Below are positions 8,334 through 17,480 of a stretch of 64,000 nucleotides of DNA, piece after piece (the first letter of the stretch is position 1; each line of letters opens with the position of its first letter). Under the pieces are notes generated by a model. It saw nothing but the letters and a program-made list of their open reading frames with translations, had not been told where the DNA came from and did no database searches. The stretch spans positions 1-64,000 of the forward strand of contig JAGCDJ010000021.1 in assembly GCA_017651185.1 (NCBI GenBank), in the 5' to 3' direction. This DNA comes from Bacteroidales bacterium (lineage in GTDB: Bacteria; Bacteroidota; Bacteroidia; Bacteroidales; ML635J-15). The translations under genes and the position numbers were made by a program.

Positions 8334-9052
8334 TGTTTCTGTCCTTTCTTTTTAGGAAGAGAAATCCCAAGGATGAAAAATTAAGGAAGCAACTGGAAGT
8401 TCTTTTGGGTTTTAAACCAAAAGAAATCCTTTATTATAAGATGGCTTTGCGACATGCTTCGGCCAACAAGAAGCAGAAGGAGATACGCTACAATAACGAG
8501 CGCCTGGAATTTCTTGGCGACTCGGTCATAAGCACGATTGCAAGCGCAATGCTCTACGAGAAGTTCCCTAATGCTCCCGAGGGCATACTTTCCGTGTTGC
8601 GTTCAATGCTTGTGAGCCGTAAGAGTTTGAACCGAGTTGCATCGGAACTGGACCTCAAGCGGTTCATGCAGTACAAGGAAATGAAAAACAATGAGGTTAA
8701 GAACATTACAGGCAATTCGTTCGAGGCCTTGGTGGGGGCAATATATTTCGACAGGGGATACAAGGCATGTGAAAAGTTCGTGAGGGGAATTTTCATGCGT
8801 TTCTTTGATGTCGAAAATCTTATGAAACACAATAGCGACTATAAGTCGCGTCTGCTCCAGTATTCGCAGAAAGAGAAGTTTGCCCTCGAAATCGATACGT
8901 TCGAAAGTATGGAGGGCTGCGAAAAAATCTATCATTTTGTCACTGAAATTTGCATTGGCGGCAAGTTCGTTTCTATGGGTAAGGGATGGACTAAAAAGGA
9001 AGCCGAGCAAAAGGCGTCGTTCGATGCGTTGAAGTTTTTGGGCAGGGAGTAA
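8333..9052 (+). CDS. rnc: Ribonuclease III
   Basis: A 239-residue double-strand RNA endonuclease. The signature NERLEFLGDSVIS holds the catalytic acidic residues, NSFEALVGAIYFD the second acidic set. A dsRNA-binding domain fills about residues 160-238 and ends with KGWTKKEAEQKASFDALKFLG. It processes rRNA precursors and structured mRNA. Its start codon overlaps the stop of fabF by one base. The acpP-fabF-rnc order is widely conserved. Confidence 0.97.
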   Translation: MFLSFLFRKRNPKDEKLRKQLEVLLGFKPKEILYYKMALRHASANKKQKEIRYNNERLEFLGDSVISTIASAMLYEKFPNAPEGILSVLRSMLVSRKSLNRVASELDLKRFMQYKEMKNNEVKNITGNSFEALVGAIYFDRGYKACEKFVRGIFMRFFDVENLMKHNSDYKSRLLQYSQKEKFALEIDTFESMEGCEKIYHFVTEICIGGKFVSMGKGWTKKEAEQKASFDALKFLGRE

Positions 9053-9104
9053 TCCTTCTTTTTGATATATGCAAAAAAGATTTTAGTATTAGCAAAATAA
9101 ATAC

Positions 9105-9112
9105 TAACTTTG
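9105..9112 (+). promoter_or_regulatory. Promoter -7 box for lpxC-lpxA
   Basis: TAACTTTG followed by C is a perfect -7 box. The -33 region is only T-rich (TTTTAG near 9081). It supports choosing the lpxC start at 9134, because a start at 9110 would lie inside the promoter. Confidence 0.6.
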
Positions 9113-9133
9113 CACGAATTTTTAAAACGTGGA

Positions 9134-10039
9134 ATGAAGCAGAAGACTGTAGCAGGGGAAATATGCTTGAAAGGAACGGGATTACACCTCGGAAGGATGT
9201 CAACTTTGACTGTTAAACCTGCCTTGCCCGACAGCGGATATGTTTTTGTAAGGACAGATTTGGAAGGAAGTCCACGCGTTAGGGCTATTGCCGACAATGT
9301 AAATGCAACTTCGAGGGGAACTACCATAGAGGAAAACGGAGTAAGCATAAGTACGATAGAGCATCTTATGGCTGCAACATACGCAATGGGCATCGACAAT
9401 GCAGAGTTTCATGTCGATGGTCCCGAGGTGCCTATACTTGATGGCAGTTCGCGATTCTATATGGAAGAGTACAGGAAGGCTGGCGTCGTAGAACAGGATG
9501 CAGAACTTAAAGTTCTTGGGTTGGACGAACCCATTAGGTATTCCAACGAAAATGGTACAGAAATAACTCTTTATCCTGCTGATAGGTATTCAGTCAAGGT
9601 GCTTGTCGATTATGGAAAGGCAATGCAACCGCAGACTGCCGAATTGTCCAGCATCTCCGATTTTGCAACCGAGATTGCTAATTGCAGGACTTTTGTTTTC
9701 CTCAGCGAAATAGAACCGTTGCTCAAGATGAATCTCATAAAGGGAGGAGATCTTGAGAATGCCATCGTGCTTGTCGACAAGGTTTTGCCCCAAAGCGAAT
9801 ACGACCGTATTGCGGCTCTTTGTGGAAAGGAAAGCATAAAGGCACAAGACAGTGGAGTACTGAACATTCTGAAACTACAGTTCGATAATGAACCGGCACG
9901 TCACAAGTTGCTTGATATTATCGGAGACCTTGCTCTGTGCGGTTTCCGCTTCAACGCGCGGATTGATGCCGTTCGTCCGGGACATTTCGCCAACACGCAG
10001 TTTTCGAAACAACTAAGACAATATTTTAAATCAAGATAA
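9134..10039 (+). CDS. lpxC: UDP-3-O-acyl-N-acetylglucosamine deacetylase without a FabZ domain
   Basis: A 301-residue zinc deacetylase, the committed step of lipid A synthesis. Zinc ligands are visible: His in STIEHLMAAT, His and Asp in RHKLLDIIGDLAL, and the catalytic His in VRPGHFANTQFSK. EVPILDGSS and GTGLHLGRMS are also family motifs. In Bacteroides, Porphyromonas and Flavobacterium the gene is normally an lpxC-fabZ fusion of about 460 residues. Here the protein ends at QLRQYFKSR, right after the LpxC fold, and lpxA starts six bases later. There is no FabZ sequence in frame or nearby. The start is the Met after the promoter; the upstream in-frame Met at 9110 overlaps the -7 box. Confidence 0.95.
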   Translation: MKQKTVAGEICLKGTGLHLGRMSTLTVKPALPDSGYVFVRTDLEGSPRVRAIADNVNATSRGTTIEENGVSISTIEHLMAATYAMGIDNAEFHVDGPEVPILDGSSRFYMEEYRKAGVVEQDAELKVLGLDEPIRYSNENGTEITLYPADRYSVKVLVDYGKAMQPQTAELSSISDFATEIANCRTFVFLSEIEPLLKMNLIKGGDLENAIVLVDKVLPQSEYDRIAALCGKESIKAQDSGVLNILKLQFDNEPARHKLLDIIGDLALCGFRFNARIDAVRPGHFANTQFSKQLRQYFKSR

Positions 10040-10045
10040 TTTAAC

Positions 10046-10831
10046 ATGAATCAACCGCTTGCATTTGTACATCCGTCGGCAAAAATTGCTGAAAATGTGA
10101 TAATAGAGCCGTTCGCATATATTGAGAAGGATGTCGAAATAGGAGAGGGAACATGGATTGGACCTCACACAACAATATTGGAAGGTGCAAAGATTGGCAA
10201 GAACTGCAAGATATTTCCGGGAGCAGTAATTGCTGCTATTCCGCAGGACTTGAAGTTCAAGGGAGAAAAAACCACAGCAGAAATAGGTGACAACACAATG
10301 ATTCGCGAATGTGTAACCGTAAGCCGAGGAACTTTGGCGAAAGGACGCACCATAATTGGTTCCAACTGCTTGATTATGGCATATTGCCATGTTGCACACG
10401 ACTGCGTTGTAGGAAACAATGTTATCCTTGTTAATGGCGCAACCCTTGCTGGTGAAGTTGTTGTAGATGATTTTGCAATTCTTAGTGCAAATACGCTTGT
10501 GCATCAGTTCTGCCATATAGGTGCTCATACTATGTTTGCAGGCAACTCGCTTGTAGGAAAGGATGTGCCTCCCTATATCCGTGCAGCAAGAAATCCGCTG
10601 GCATATTCAGGCGTAAATTCGATAGGACTGCGCCGTCGTGGATTTACCAACGAGATGATAAACAACATTCAGGATATATATAGGGTGTTGTATAACAAGG
10701 GTATGAATGTAAGCCAGGCGCTAGAGTATATCGAAAACGAACTCCCGGCCACCAAGGAACGCGACGAGATTGTCCTTTTCCTACGCAATTCAAATAGGGG
10801 AATTATCAGGGGAACAGGCGAAAAGGAATAG
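10046..10831 (+). CDS. lpxA: UDP-N-acetylglucosamine O-acyltransferase
   Basis: A 261-residue left-handed beta-helix acyltransferase, the first enzyme of lipid A synthesis, using 3-hydroxyacyl-ACP. Hexapeptide repeats fill residues 5-185 (for example VIIEPFAYIEKDVEIGEG). The catalytic His is in AYCHVAHDCVVGN, and HQFCHIGAHTMFAG marks the acceptor region. The helical C-terminal domain ends with a lysine-rich tail. Only six bases separate it from lpxC, so they form one transcript, closed by the hairpin at 10852-10880. Confidence 0.96.
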   Translation: MNQPLAFVHPSAKIAENVIIEPFAYIEKDVEIGEGTWIGPHTTILEGAKIGKNCKIFPGAVIAAIPQDLKFKGEKTTAEIGDNTMIRECVTVSRGTLAKGRTIIGSNCLIMAYCHVAHDCVVGNNVILVNGATLAGEVVVDDFAILSANTLVHQFCHIGAHTMFAGNSLVGKDVPPYIRAARNPLAYSGVNSIGLRRRGFTNEMINNIQDIYRVLYNKGMNVSQALEYIENELPATKERDEIVLFLRNSNRGIIRGTGEKE

Positions 10832-10851
10832 TTTTCGCACATTATATGACA

Positions 10852-10880
10852 AAAAAAGGTAGTCAGCGACTACCTTTTTT
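10852..10880. terminator. Bidirectional intrinsic terminator
   Basis: A near-perfect hairpin with arms AGGTAGTC and GACTACCT, a three-base loop, and A and T runs on both sides. It ends the lpxC-lpxA transcript rightward and the convergent outer membrane protein gene leftward. Confidence 0.9.
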
Positions 10881-10895
10881 GTTTTGCATGTTCTG

Positions 10896-11543
10896 TCAGA
10901 ACCGGACTCCGAATCCGCCTTTTATTAGTGCATCCATTCCGATATTTGTCTCAACAACACCGAAAATTTTGTCGTTACCAACACGAACTCCAAGAACAGT
11001 CAAGTTGAATGCAAAAAGTGTTGAAGAAACGCTCGAATTTTGCTTGTTGTCATCGAATATGAACGCTACACCTAGGTCGAGTCCCGAATACAACTTTACA
11101 TATTTTCTGTTGAGATACGAAAATTGTACACTTGGCATTATTGATAATGTAGATGTATTGTAGTGGTTTACAAGTACATTTGTCGTGTCGTATACGGAAG
11201 TCGTCAAACCTTCATAAACAACTTTTGCACCTGGACGGCACCATGAGTTTACCTGATAGTAATAATCGAGTCCGTATGTGCCTATGAATTTTGTGTCTGT
11301 CCTGTAATTTTTTGACAAACCATTAGCAACACCTTCTATTACAACCTTGAACATGTCGAATATACCTCCGAATGCCGATACAGTACCAATGCTGGTTGAA
11401 ATTTCGTTTCTGGGAGCAGATGTGTAGTCGAATTTCTGTGATTTGGATTCTAAGACTGTATCTTGTTCCTGCCCAAATGCGAAAAATGGCATAATCGTCA
11501 ATGCTGAAATTGCAAAAGCAATAATTATTTCCTTCGTTTTCAT
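10896..11543 (-). CDS. Hypothetical secreted beta-rich (probable outer membrane) protein
   Basis: About 215 residues from the Met at 11543, which has a clear purine-rich GGAGG seven bases upstream and begins a signal peptide (KTKEIIIAFAISALTIMPFFAFGQ). The mature part shows alternating hydrophobic beta strands, VNSWCRPGAKVVYEG, VKLYSGLDLGVAFIF, VLGVRVGNDKIFGVV, and ends MDALIKGGFGVRF, whose last residue is Phe, as in outer membrane barrels. The expected fold is a small beta-barrel of eight or so strands. I do not recognise the family. The Shine-Dalgarno-like GGAGG is unusual beside its neighbours. Confidence 0.65.
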   Translation of the reverse strand: MKTKEIIIAFAISALTIMPFFAFGQEQDTVLESKSQKFDYTSAPRNEISTSIGTVSAFGGIFDMFKVVIEGVANGLSKNYRTDTKFIGTYGLDYYYQVNSWCRPGAKVVYEGLTTSVYDTTNVLVNHYNTSTLSIMPSVQFSYLNRKYVKLYSGLDLGVAFIFDDNKQNSSVSSTLFAFNLTVLGVRVGNDKIFGVVETNIGMDALIKGGFGVRF

Positions 11544-11728
11544 GTCTATTCCTCCATTAATAATGTTTGTAGCCATGCCTTTTCAAAAATTGTTCCAATA
11601 TGTAAATTCCAAAATTTGCGCAAGTTTACAATTTTTTTACGGTAGCACGAACAATATCTTGCATCTTCTGCATTTGCTTATAGAAAATGAATCGTAGAAT
11701 ATGGTTAAAAAGTTTACATATTATTTTT

Positions 11729-11736
11729 TAATTTTG
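11729..11736 (+). promoter_or_regulatory. Promoter -7 box for lpxD-yhcG-mfd
   Basis: TAATTTTG followed by C, 21 bases before the lpxD start. No clear TTTG -33 element precedes it. The 213-base gap before lpxD otherwise holds the upstream region of the divergent outer membrane protein gene. Confidence 0.5.
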
Positions 11737-11756
11737 CATTCTATAAACTTATTGAG

Positions 11757-12797
11757 ATGGAATATTCAGCAAAGGAAATTGCCGACATGCTCGGCGGCAA
11801 GGTCGAAGGCGACGGTTCGGTTATGATTTCGAAATTCGCAAGAATTGAATACGGAGAACCGGGAGCCATTTCGTTTTTAGCAAACCCAAAATATGAGCAA
11901 TACATATATACAAGCAAGGCTTCGGCTGTGATTGTAAACGACAATTTTGAACCTCATGGAGATATTTCCGCTACTTTGATTCGCGTCCCCGATGCGTACA
12001 AGTCGGTTGCCGATTTGCTTCACATCTATGCTGTGAAACAGACACCAAAGGGTCGTGAAATGCGCAGTAGAATTCATCGCACGGCAAAGATTGGCAAAGG
12101 GTGCTACATAGGTGGGTTTGCCTACATTGACAAAAATGCCGTTTTAGGCGACAATGTGCAAGTTCATCCGTTGTGCTATGTCGGAAAGAATGTGAAGATT
12201 GGCGACAATACAATATTGTATCCTGGCGTTAAGATTTACTATGATTGCGAAATTGGAAAGAACTGCATAATTCACTCAAACACAGTTATTGGTGCCGATG
12301 GTTTTGGCTTTGCTCCCAATCCCGATGGCGAGTTCGAGAAAATTGAACAGATTGGAAATGTTGTCATCGAGGACAATGTGGAACTTGGAGCGCTTGTCAC
12401 CATCGACCGTGCAATTGCTGGTTCTACTATAATCCGCCGTGGAGTAAAACTCGACGACCATAACCATGTGGCTCACAATGTGGAAATTGGCAAGAATACC
12501 GTCATGGCGGCGCAGGGCGGAATCGCCGGATCGGCAAAGATTGGTGAAAACTGTATGTTCGGCGGTCAGGTGGGAATCGGTCCTCACTCCAACATTGCCA
12601 ACCGCACCAAGATGCAGGCAAAAACAGGAATCGCTGGTACCGTGAAAGAGGAAAACACAGCCCTTATGGGTGCGCCAGCAATGGATGCTCGTAAGTATCA
12701 ACGTCTGTATGTTCGCTTCAAGCAGTTGGATGACATGGCAAAGAAGATTGACCAGTTAGAAAAGCAGATTGAGGAGTTGAAGAACAAGGGTGAATAA
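11757..12797 (+). CDS. lpxD: UDP-3-O-acylglucosamine N-acyltransferase
   Basis: A 346-residue enzyme that adds the second acyl chain in lipid A synthesis. Residues 1-100 form the uridine-binding domain (SAKEIADMLGGKVEGDG, PGAISFLANPKYE). A left-handed beta-helix of hexapeptide repeats spans about 105-310, with the catalytic His in DDHNHVAHNVEIG, and GADGFGFAPNPDGEFEKI is the family signature. The C-terminal coiled-coil helix (MAKKIDQLEKQIEELKNKGE) forms the trimer tail. Its stop overlaps the start of the next gene (TAATG), which links a nuclease gene to lipid A synthesis by translation. Confidence 0.96.
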   Translation: MEYSAKEIADMLGGKVEGDGSVMISKFARIEYGEPGAISFLANPKYEQYIYTSKASAVIVNDNFEPHGDISATLIRVPDAYKSVADLLHIYAVKQTPKGREMRSRIHRTAKIGKGCYIGGFAYIDKNAVLGDNVQVHPLCYVGKNVKIGDNTILYPGVKIYYDCEIGKNCIIHSNTVIGADGFGFAPNPDGEFEKIEQIGNVVIEDNVELGALVTIDRAIAGSTIIRRGVKLDDHNHVAHNVEIGKNTVMAAQGGIAGSAKIGENCMFGGQVGIGPHSNIANRTKMQAKTGIAGTVKEENTALMGAPAMDARKYQRLYVRFKQLDDMAKKIDQLEKQIEELKNKGE

Positions 12798-14014
12798 TGG
12801 AAGAAAACAAACTCATAGCACTATCGCAGGCGGTTGAAGTCATTAAGACTGCCATTCTGCAAGGTCAATACGAAGCAGCAAGGGATGTAAACCGTGTACA
12901 ACTTGCAGTGTATTATGCTATTGGTAAATACTTGTCGAATAATACTCGCAACCTTGCATACGGTGCAGGAGCGCTCAGAGCAATCAGCGAACAACTGCGA
13001 AAAGAATTGCCTGGATTGAGAGGGTACTCGGAAACACAACTTCGTGATACAAGAAGATTTTACGAAGCGTGGATTATGCTAGATGGGGAATTATCGGTTG
13101 TAACCGATAATTTAGAAAGCGAAGATTCAGCGGTTGCAACCGTTGAATCTTGTAGAAAACATTCAGCGGTCGTAACCGCTGAATTTCAAAATTCTGATAA
13201 TCAAATAGATATATACCACACAATAACAATTCCTAATATTGCAGAATTCCCTGTTGAAGACTTTTTTAAGATTCCATTTACTCATCATTCGCGGCTTATA
13301 TCATTATGCAAGGACATAGATGGTCGCTATTATTACATCCATCGAACCGCAGAGGAACATTTGTCGGTTGATGCACTAGAGAAACTAATCAAACAAAATG
13401 CCTACGAAAACAGGGAAAAACTTCCGAATAATTTTGTAAAAACAATCTCAAATTCATCAGAAGCACGTAAGGCAGTAATGATGTTCAAGGATTCCTACTT
13501 GCTCAATTTTATCAATGTTGAAGAAATCGGATTGCGCGATAAACAAGATGTTGACGAGCGAGTGGTGGAACAAAATATCGTACATAACATCAAGAAATTC
13601 ATCATGACCTTCGGAAGAGACTTTTCTTTCATTGGGAATCAGTATCACCTTGAAGTATACGGCGTAGATTTTTTCCCTGATTTGCTCTTCTTTAATCGTG
13701 AACTGAACGCATTGGTCGTTATTGAACTCAAAACCGATGAATTCAAATCGTCTTATCTTGGTCAGTTGACTACTTATTTGCGAATTCTTGACGACTATGT
13801 AAAGAAACCGCACGAGAATCCGTCCATTGGAATAGTCCTCTGTAAATCTGCTAATAAGGAATTCGTTGAATATGTTATTCAGGATTATCAGAAACCTATG
13901 GGTGTTGCCACATATAAAACTGCCGATGATATGCCCGAAAATCTTCGCAAGGCATTGCCAAGCATTGACGATTTGAAAAGCATATTGTCTGGAGATAAAA
14001 ATTTCGAAAAATGA
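12797..14014 (+). CDS. YhcG family (DUF1016) PD-(D/E)XK nuclease
   Basis: A 405-residue protein in two parts. The N-terminal DUF1016 helical domain is at residues 1-95 (VYYAIGKYLSN, YGAGALRAISEQLRKELPG, YSETQLRDTRRFYEAW). The C-terminal half is a PD-(D/E)XK nuclease domain, with VDFFPDLLFFNRELNALVVIELKTDEF giving the Asp and the E-x-K pair, then the GQLTTYLRILDD helix. Between them (about residues 98-130) is a variable linker coded by three DNA palindromes (see 13089-13184). The family is found near restriction and other defence genes and has been implicated in DNA processing or recombination. Its start overlaps the lpxD stop and its stop overlaps the mfd start by four bases, so it lies inside a housekeeping operon. 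Transfer into this spot is plausible. Confidence 0.88.
   Translation: MEENKLIALSQAVEVIKTAILQGQYEAARDVNRVQLAVYYAIGKYLSNNTRNLAYGAGALRAISEQLRKELPGLRGYSETQLRDTRRFYEAWIMLDGELSVVTDNLESEDSAVATVESCRKHSAVVTAEFQNSDNQIDIYHTITIPNIAEFPVEDFFKIPFTHHSRLISLCKDIDGRYYYIHRTAEEHLSVDALEKLIKQNAYENREKLPNNFVKTISNSSEARKAVMMFKDSYLLNFINVEEIGLRDKQDVDERVVEQNIVHNIKKFIMTFGRDFSFIGNQYHLEVYGVDFFPDLLFFNRELNALVVIELKTDEFKSSYLGQLTTYLRILDDYVKKPHENPSIGIVLCKSANKEFVEYVIQDYQKPMGVATYKTADDMPENLRKALPSIDDLKSILSGDKNFEK
13089..13184. repeat. Three tandem palindromes inside the yhcG linker
   Basis: Palindromes at 13089-13112 (11-base arms, 2-base centre), 13122-13151 (15-base arms, one mismatch) and 13161-13184 (10-base arms, 4-base centre). 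All share a core like CAGCGGTtgcAACCG. In frame they code the related peptides LSVVTDN, SAVATVE and SAVVTAE. Confidence 0.85.
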
Positions 14015-17000
14015 AATCCCTGCTTGAAAGAATTTCGCGAAATGCCAACTTCGACTTGCTGTCGGATTTGCTGACAAAAGACGAACCTAAAAAGTTGTTG
14101 CTCAAAGGACTGGCTGGTTCGGCAAAATCGTTTGCCGTGGCAGCGACATTCGCCCGTACAGGCGGGACAATCTGCCTGCTTCTTCCCGACAAGGAAAGCG
14201 CATCGTATTCGTACGACGACCTCGTGAGCATACTCGGCGACGAGTCGGTAATGTTCTACCCGAGTGCCTTCCGCCGTTCCATCGAGTATATGAAGGAAAA
14301 CAAGTCCAACATCGTGATGCAGACCGAAGTGCTTTCGCGCCTCAACGCCACTCGCAAGGGATTTGTCATCGTTACCTACCCCGAGGCGGTGATGGAGAAG
14401 GTAATTCGTACTCGCGAACTCACACGCAACACTCTTAACATCAGCACTGGCGACAACCTATCGATGGAAAAACTCATTGATGTGCTGAACGACTGGAATT
14501 TCAGTCGCGATGACTTTGTGTTCGAGCCAGGAAGTTTTGCTGTGCGCGGTAGTCTTATAGATGTGTTCTCGTATGGAGCAGAAAAACCTTACCGCATTGA
14601 TTTTGATGATGATATAATCGAGAAAATCCGCGAATTCGATCCTGAAACCCAAAGTTCGACAGACAAGTTGCGCAAAATCCGCATCATACCCAACATCTAC
14701 GACAAACAGACCGTAGAGGATAGAATTTCGTTTTTCGAATTCATGAATAGGGATTTTTCGATTTGGATTGATTCGCCTGATTATGTAACCGACAGTATAG
14801 AAAAGAATTACAAACTGGCAGAAACCCGTTATGCGGAAATTTCTGAAAAAGAAATTTTGGATGAGGAAACCTATATCATCAATCCAAAGTCGAATCTAAT
14901 TGACAGGGAACAGTTTGAGGCAGAAGCAAATAACCGTACCATTGTGGAAATGTCATCGCGGTCGTTTTTTTCGGCAACAAACGAAATCCAGTTTGCCACC
15001 GAACCGCAGCCTGCATTCAGCAAGCAGTTCGACCTGCTCATTTCAAACTTGAAGCAAAATGCCGAAAACGGATTCGACACCTATATATTAAGCACTAATG
15101 AAAAGCAGTTGCAGCGTCTGCGCGACATTTTTACCGACAAGGGAGAAAATCCTGATTTCAAAGGAATTGGTGCATCGTTGCATGAGGGTTTTGTCGATAG
15201 CGACACCAAGACTTGCGTTTATACCGACCATCAGATTTTCGAGCGTTATCACCGATATACAACAAAGAGCATATCGAAACCCAATGCGCTGACAATCCAA
15301 GATTTAAAAACCTTGAATCCAGGCGATTACATTGTGCATGTTGACAATGGAATCGGGCGTTTTGTTGGATTGCAAAAGATTAACCACAACGGGCGCATGC
15401 AGGAAGTTGTCACTCTGTCGTATGGCGAAAACGATTTGCTGTATGTCAACATACATTCCTTGCACCGCATATCCAAGTATCGTGACAAAGATGGCGAACC
15501 GCCAGTAATACATCGGCTTGGTTCTGGACATTGGAAGCGTTTGAAGGAGCGCACCAAAAAGAATATCAAGGACATAGCACGCGACTTGATTTTGCTTTAT
15601 GCAAAACGGCGCGAGCAGAAGGGATTTGCATTTTCGCCAGATTCGTATATGCAGGTCGAGTTGGAGTCATCGTTTATGTACGAGGATACGCCCGACCAGA
15701 GCAAAACCAACGACCTAATAAAGGCCGATATGGAATCGGAAGTGCCGATGGACCGCCTTGTTTGTGGCGATGTAGGTTTTGGAAAAACCGAACTTGCAAT
15801 CCGTGCGGCTTTCAAGGCAGTAATCGATGGAAAACAAGTGGCTGTGCTTGTGCCGACAACAATTCTTGCATTGCAACACTACCAGACTTTTTCGGAACGA
15901 CTGAAAAATTTCCCTGTAACTGTTTCGTACATAAGTCGTTTGAAGTCGGCGAAGGAAATCCGTGAAACACTTGCCGACCTAAAATCGGGCAAGATAGATA
16001 TTATCATAGGTACGCACAAGTTAGTTGGCAAATCTGTGGAATTTAAGGACTTGGGGCTTCTTGTAGTTGACGAGGAACAAAAGTTTGGCGTTTCGGTGAA
16101 GGAAAAAATCAAGCAGTTGAAAGTAAACATTGATACCCTGACACTTACGGCAACGCCTATTCCGCGAACTTTGCAGTTTTCGCTTATGGGAGCAAGGGAC
16201 TTGTCGGTGATAACAACGCCCCCCCCCAACCGCCAGCCAATAGCGACCGAACTTCACGCCTTCAACAACGACACAATCCGCAATGCAATATACTACGAGG
16301 TTGGTCGTGACGGCCAGGTTTTCTTCGTTCACAATCGCATACAGAACATCTATGAGGTTCAGAACCAGATTGCTAGGATTTGCCCCGAGGTAAAAACCGT
16401 TGTAGCGCACGGGCAGATGGGCGGGGAGGAACTGGAAAAAATAATCCTCGATTTCATGCGTGGCGACTACGATGTGCTAATTAGTACTGCAATTGTGGAA
16501 AACGGAGTTGATATTCCAAACGCCAATACTATCATCATCAACAACGCCAACAACTTTGGTCTCAGCGACTTGCACCAACTTCGCGGACGGGTAGGACGAA
16601 GCAACCGCAAGGCATTCTGCTATCTGCTCACACCTCCGTTGGATTTGCTCACACCAGATGCACGTCGCCGTTTAAAAGCAATCGAGGAGTTCTGCGAACT
16701 TGGTAGCGGAATAAACATCGCTTTGCAAGACCTTGACATTCGCGGAGCAGGAAATATCCTCGGTAGCGAGCAGTCGGGCTTCATTGCCGACATTGGTTTC
16801 GAAACCTACAACAAGATTCTGAACGAAGCCATTGATGAACTGAAAGAGACTGAGTTCCACGATGTTTTCAAAGATGAGGAAAATGCCAGCAAGCCAGTTG
16901 TGCGCGACTGCATAATGGAAACCGACCTCGACCTGATGATTCCAGACTTCTATGTATCAAGCACATCGGAACGAATAAAGTTGTATCGCCAGATGGACGA

Positions 17001-17370
17001 ACTGAAAGATATGCAGGAGTTGGAAAAATTCCGCGATATGCTTGTCGACCGCTTTGGCAAGATTCCCGATGAAACCGAGAAGATGTTCGATATGGTGAAA
17101 CTGCGCTGGACAGCGGTACGTCTTGGTTTCCAAAAGATTGCCATAAAGAATGGGGTTTTCCTTGGTTATTTTCCACAAGACCAGAAGTCGGAATACTACA
17201 ATTCAAAATTATTTATCTCAATTTTACAATTTGCTCAGAACAATCCGCGCAACCTTACCGTAAAACAACACAACGAACGACTGATTATGAGGTTGGAAGG
17301 TATTAGCAACCTGTCGCAGATTGTGAACTTTATGACAAGAATGGAAGAAGAAGTGTTTCTGCAGTCCTAA
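14011..17370 (+). CDS. mfd: Transcription-repair coupling factor
   Basis: A 1119-residue ATP-dependent translocase that removes stalled RNA polymerase and recruits UvrA. The UvrB-like N-terminal module is at about residues 1-330, the RNA polymerase-binding domain near 430 (TLNPGDYIVHVDNGIGRFVG), and the helicase core from about 580 with Walker A GDVGFGKTEL, the DEEQ box VVDEEQKFGV, TATPIPRTL, and motif VI HQLRGRVGRSNRKAFCY. The C-terminal TRCF domain ends at 1119. Length and order of domains are normal. A run of nine C (16219-16227) codes the conserved proline triplet in TTPPPNRQP, an unusual slippage-prone tract for a repair gene. Translation is coupled to the upstream yhcG gene by a four-base overlap. 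Confidence 0.97.
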   Translation: MKSLLERISRNANFDLLSDLLTKDEPKKLLLKGLAGSAKSFAVAATFARTGGTICLLLPDKESASYSYDDLVSILGDESVMFYPSAFRRSIEYMKENKSNIVMQTEVLSRLNATRKGFVIVTYPEAVMEKVIRTRELTRNTLNISTGDNLSMEKLIDVLNDWNFSRDDFVFEPGSFAVRGSLIDVFSYGAEKPYRIDFDDDIIEKIREFDPETQSSTDKLRKIRIIPNIYDKQTVEDRISFFEFMNRDFSIWIDSPDYVTDSIEKNYKLAETRYAEISEKEILDEETYIINPKSNLIDREQFEAEANNRTIVEMSSRSFFSATNEIQFATEPQPAFSKQFDLLISNLKQNAENGFDTYILSTNEKQLQRLRDIFTDKGENPDFKGIGASLHEGFVDSDTKTCVYTDHQIFERYHRYTTKSISKPNALTIQDLKTLNPGDYIVHVDNGIGRFVGLQKINHNGRMQEVVTLSYGENDLLYVNIHSLHRISKYRDKDGEPPVIHRLGSGHWKRLKERTKKNIKDIARDLILLYAKRREQKGFAFSPDSYMQVELESSFMYEDTPDQSKTNDLIKADMESEVPMDRLVCGDVGFGKTELAIRAAFKAVIDGKQVAVLVPTTILALQHYQTFSERLKNFPVTVSYISRLKSAKEIRETLADLKSGKIDIIIGTHKLVGKSVEFKDLGLLVVDEEQKFGVSVKEKIKQLKVNIDTLTLTATPIPRTLQFSLMGARDLSVITTPPPNRQPIATELHAFNNDTIRNAIYYEVGRDGQVFFVHNRIQNIYEVQNQIARICPEVKTVVAHGQMGGEELEKIILDFMRGDYDVLISTAIVENGVDIPNANTIIINNANNFGLSDLHQLRGRVGRSNRKAFCYLLTPPLDLLTPDARRRLKAIEEFCELGSGINIALQDLDIRGAGNILGSEQSGFIADIGFETYNKILNEAIDELKETEFHDVFKDEENASKPVVRDCIMETDLDLMIPDFYVSSTSERIKLYRQMDELKDMQELEKFRDMLVDRFGKIPDETEKMFDMVKLRWTAVRLGFQKIAIKNGVFLGYFPQDQKSEYYNSKLFISILQFAQNNPRNLTVKQHNERLIMRLEGISNLSQIVNFMTRMEEEVFLQS

Positions 17371-17480
17371 GCATCTTGCTTCAAATAAAAGAGGAGGATG
17401 GTTTCGTACTATTTTTTGCTTTTCACTTTCATTTGTTGGTACTTTTTTTGTATCTCAGTGAATGCAAGGAAATAATAGAT

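Noticed and set aside
13089..13184. CRISPR array in the palindrome cluster
   Set aside because: Only three unequal palindromes, in frame within a gene, with no regular spacers and no cas genes.
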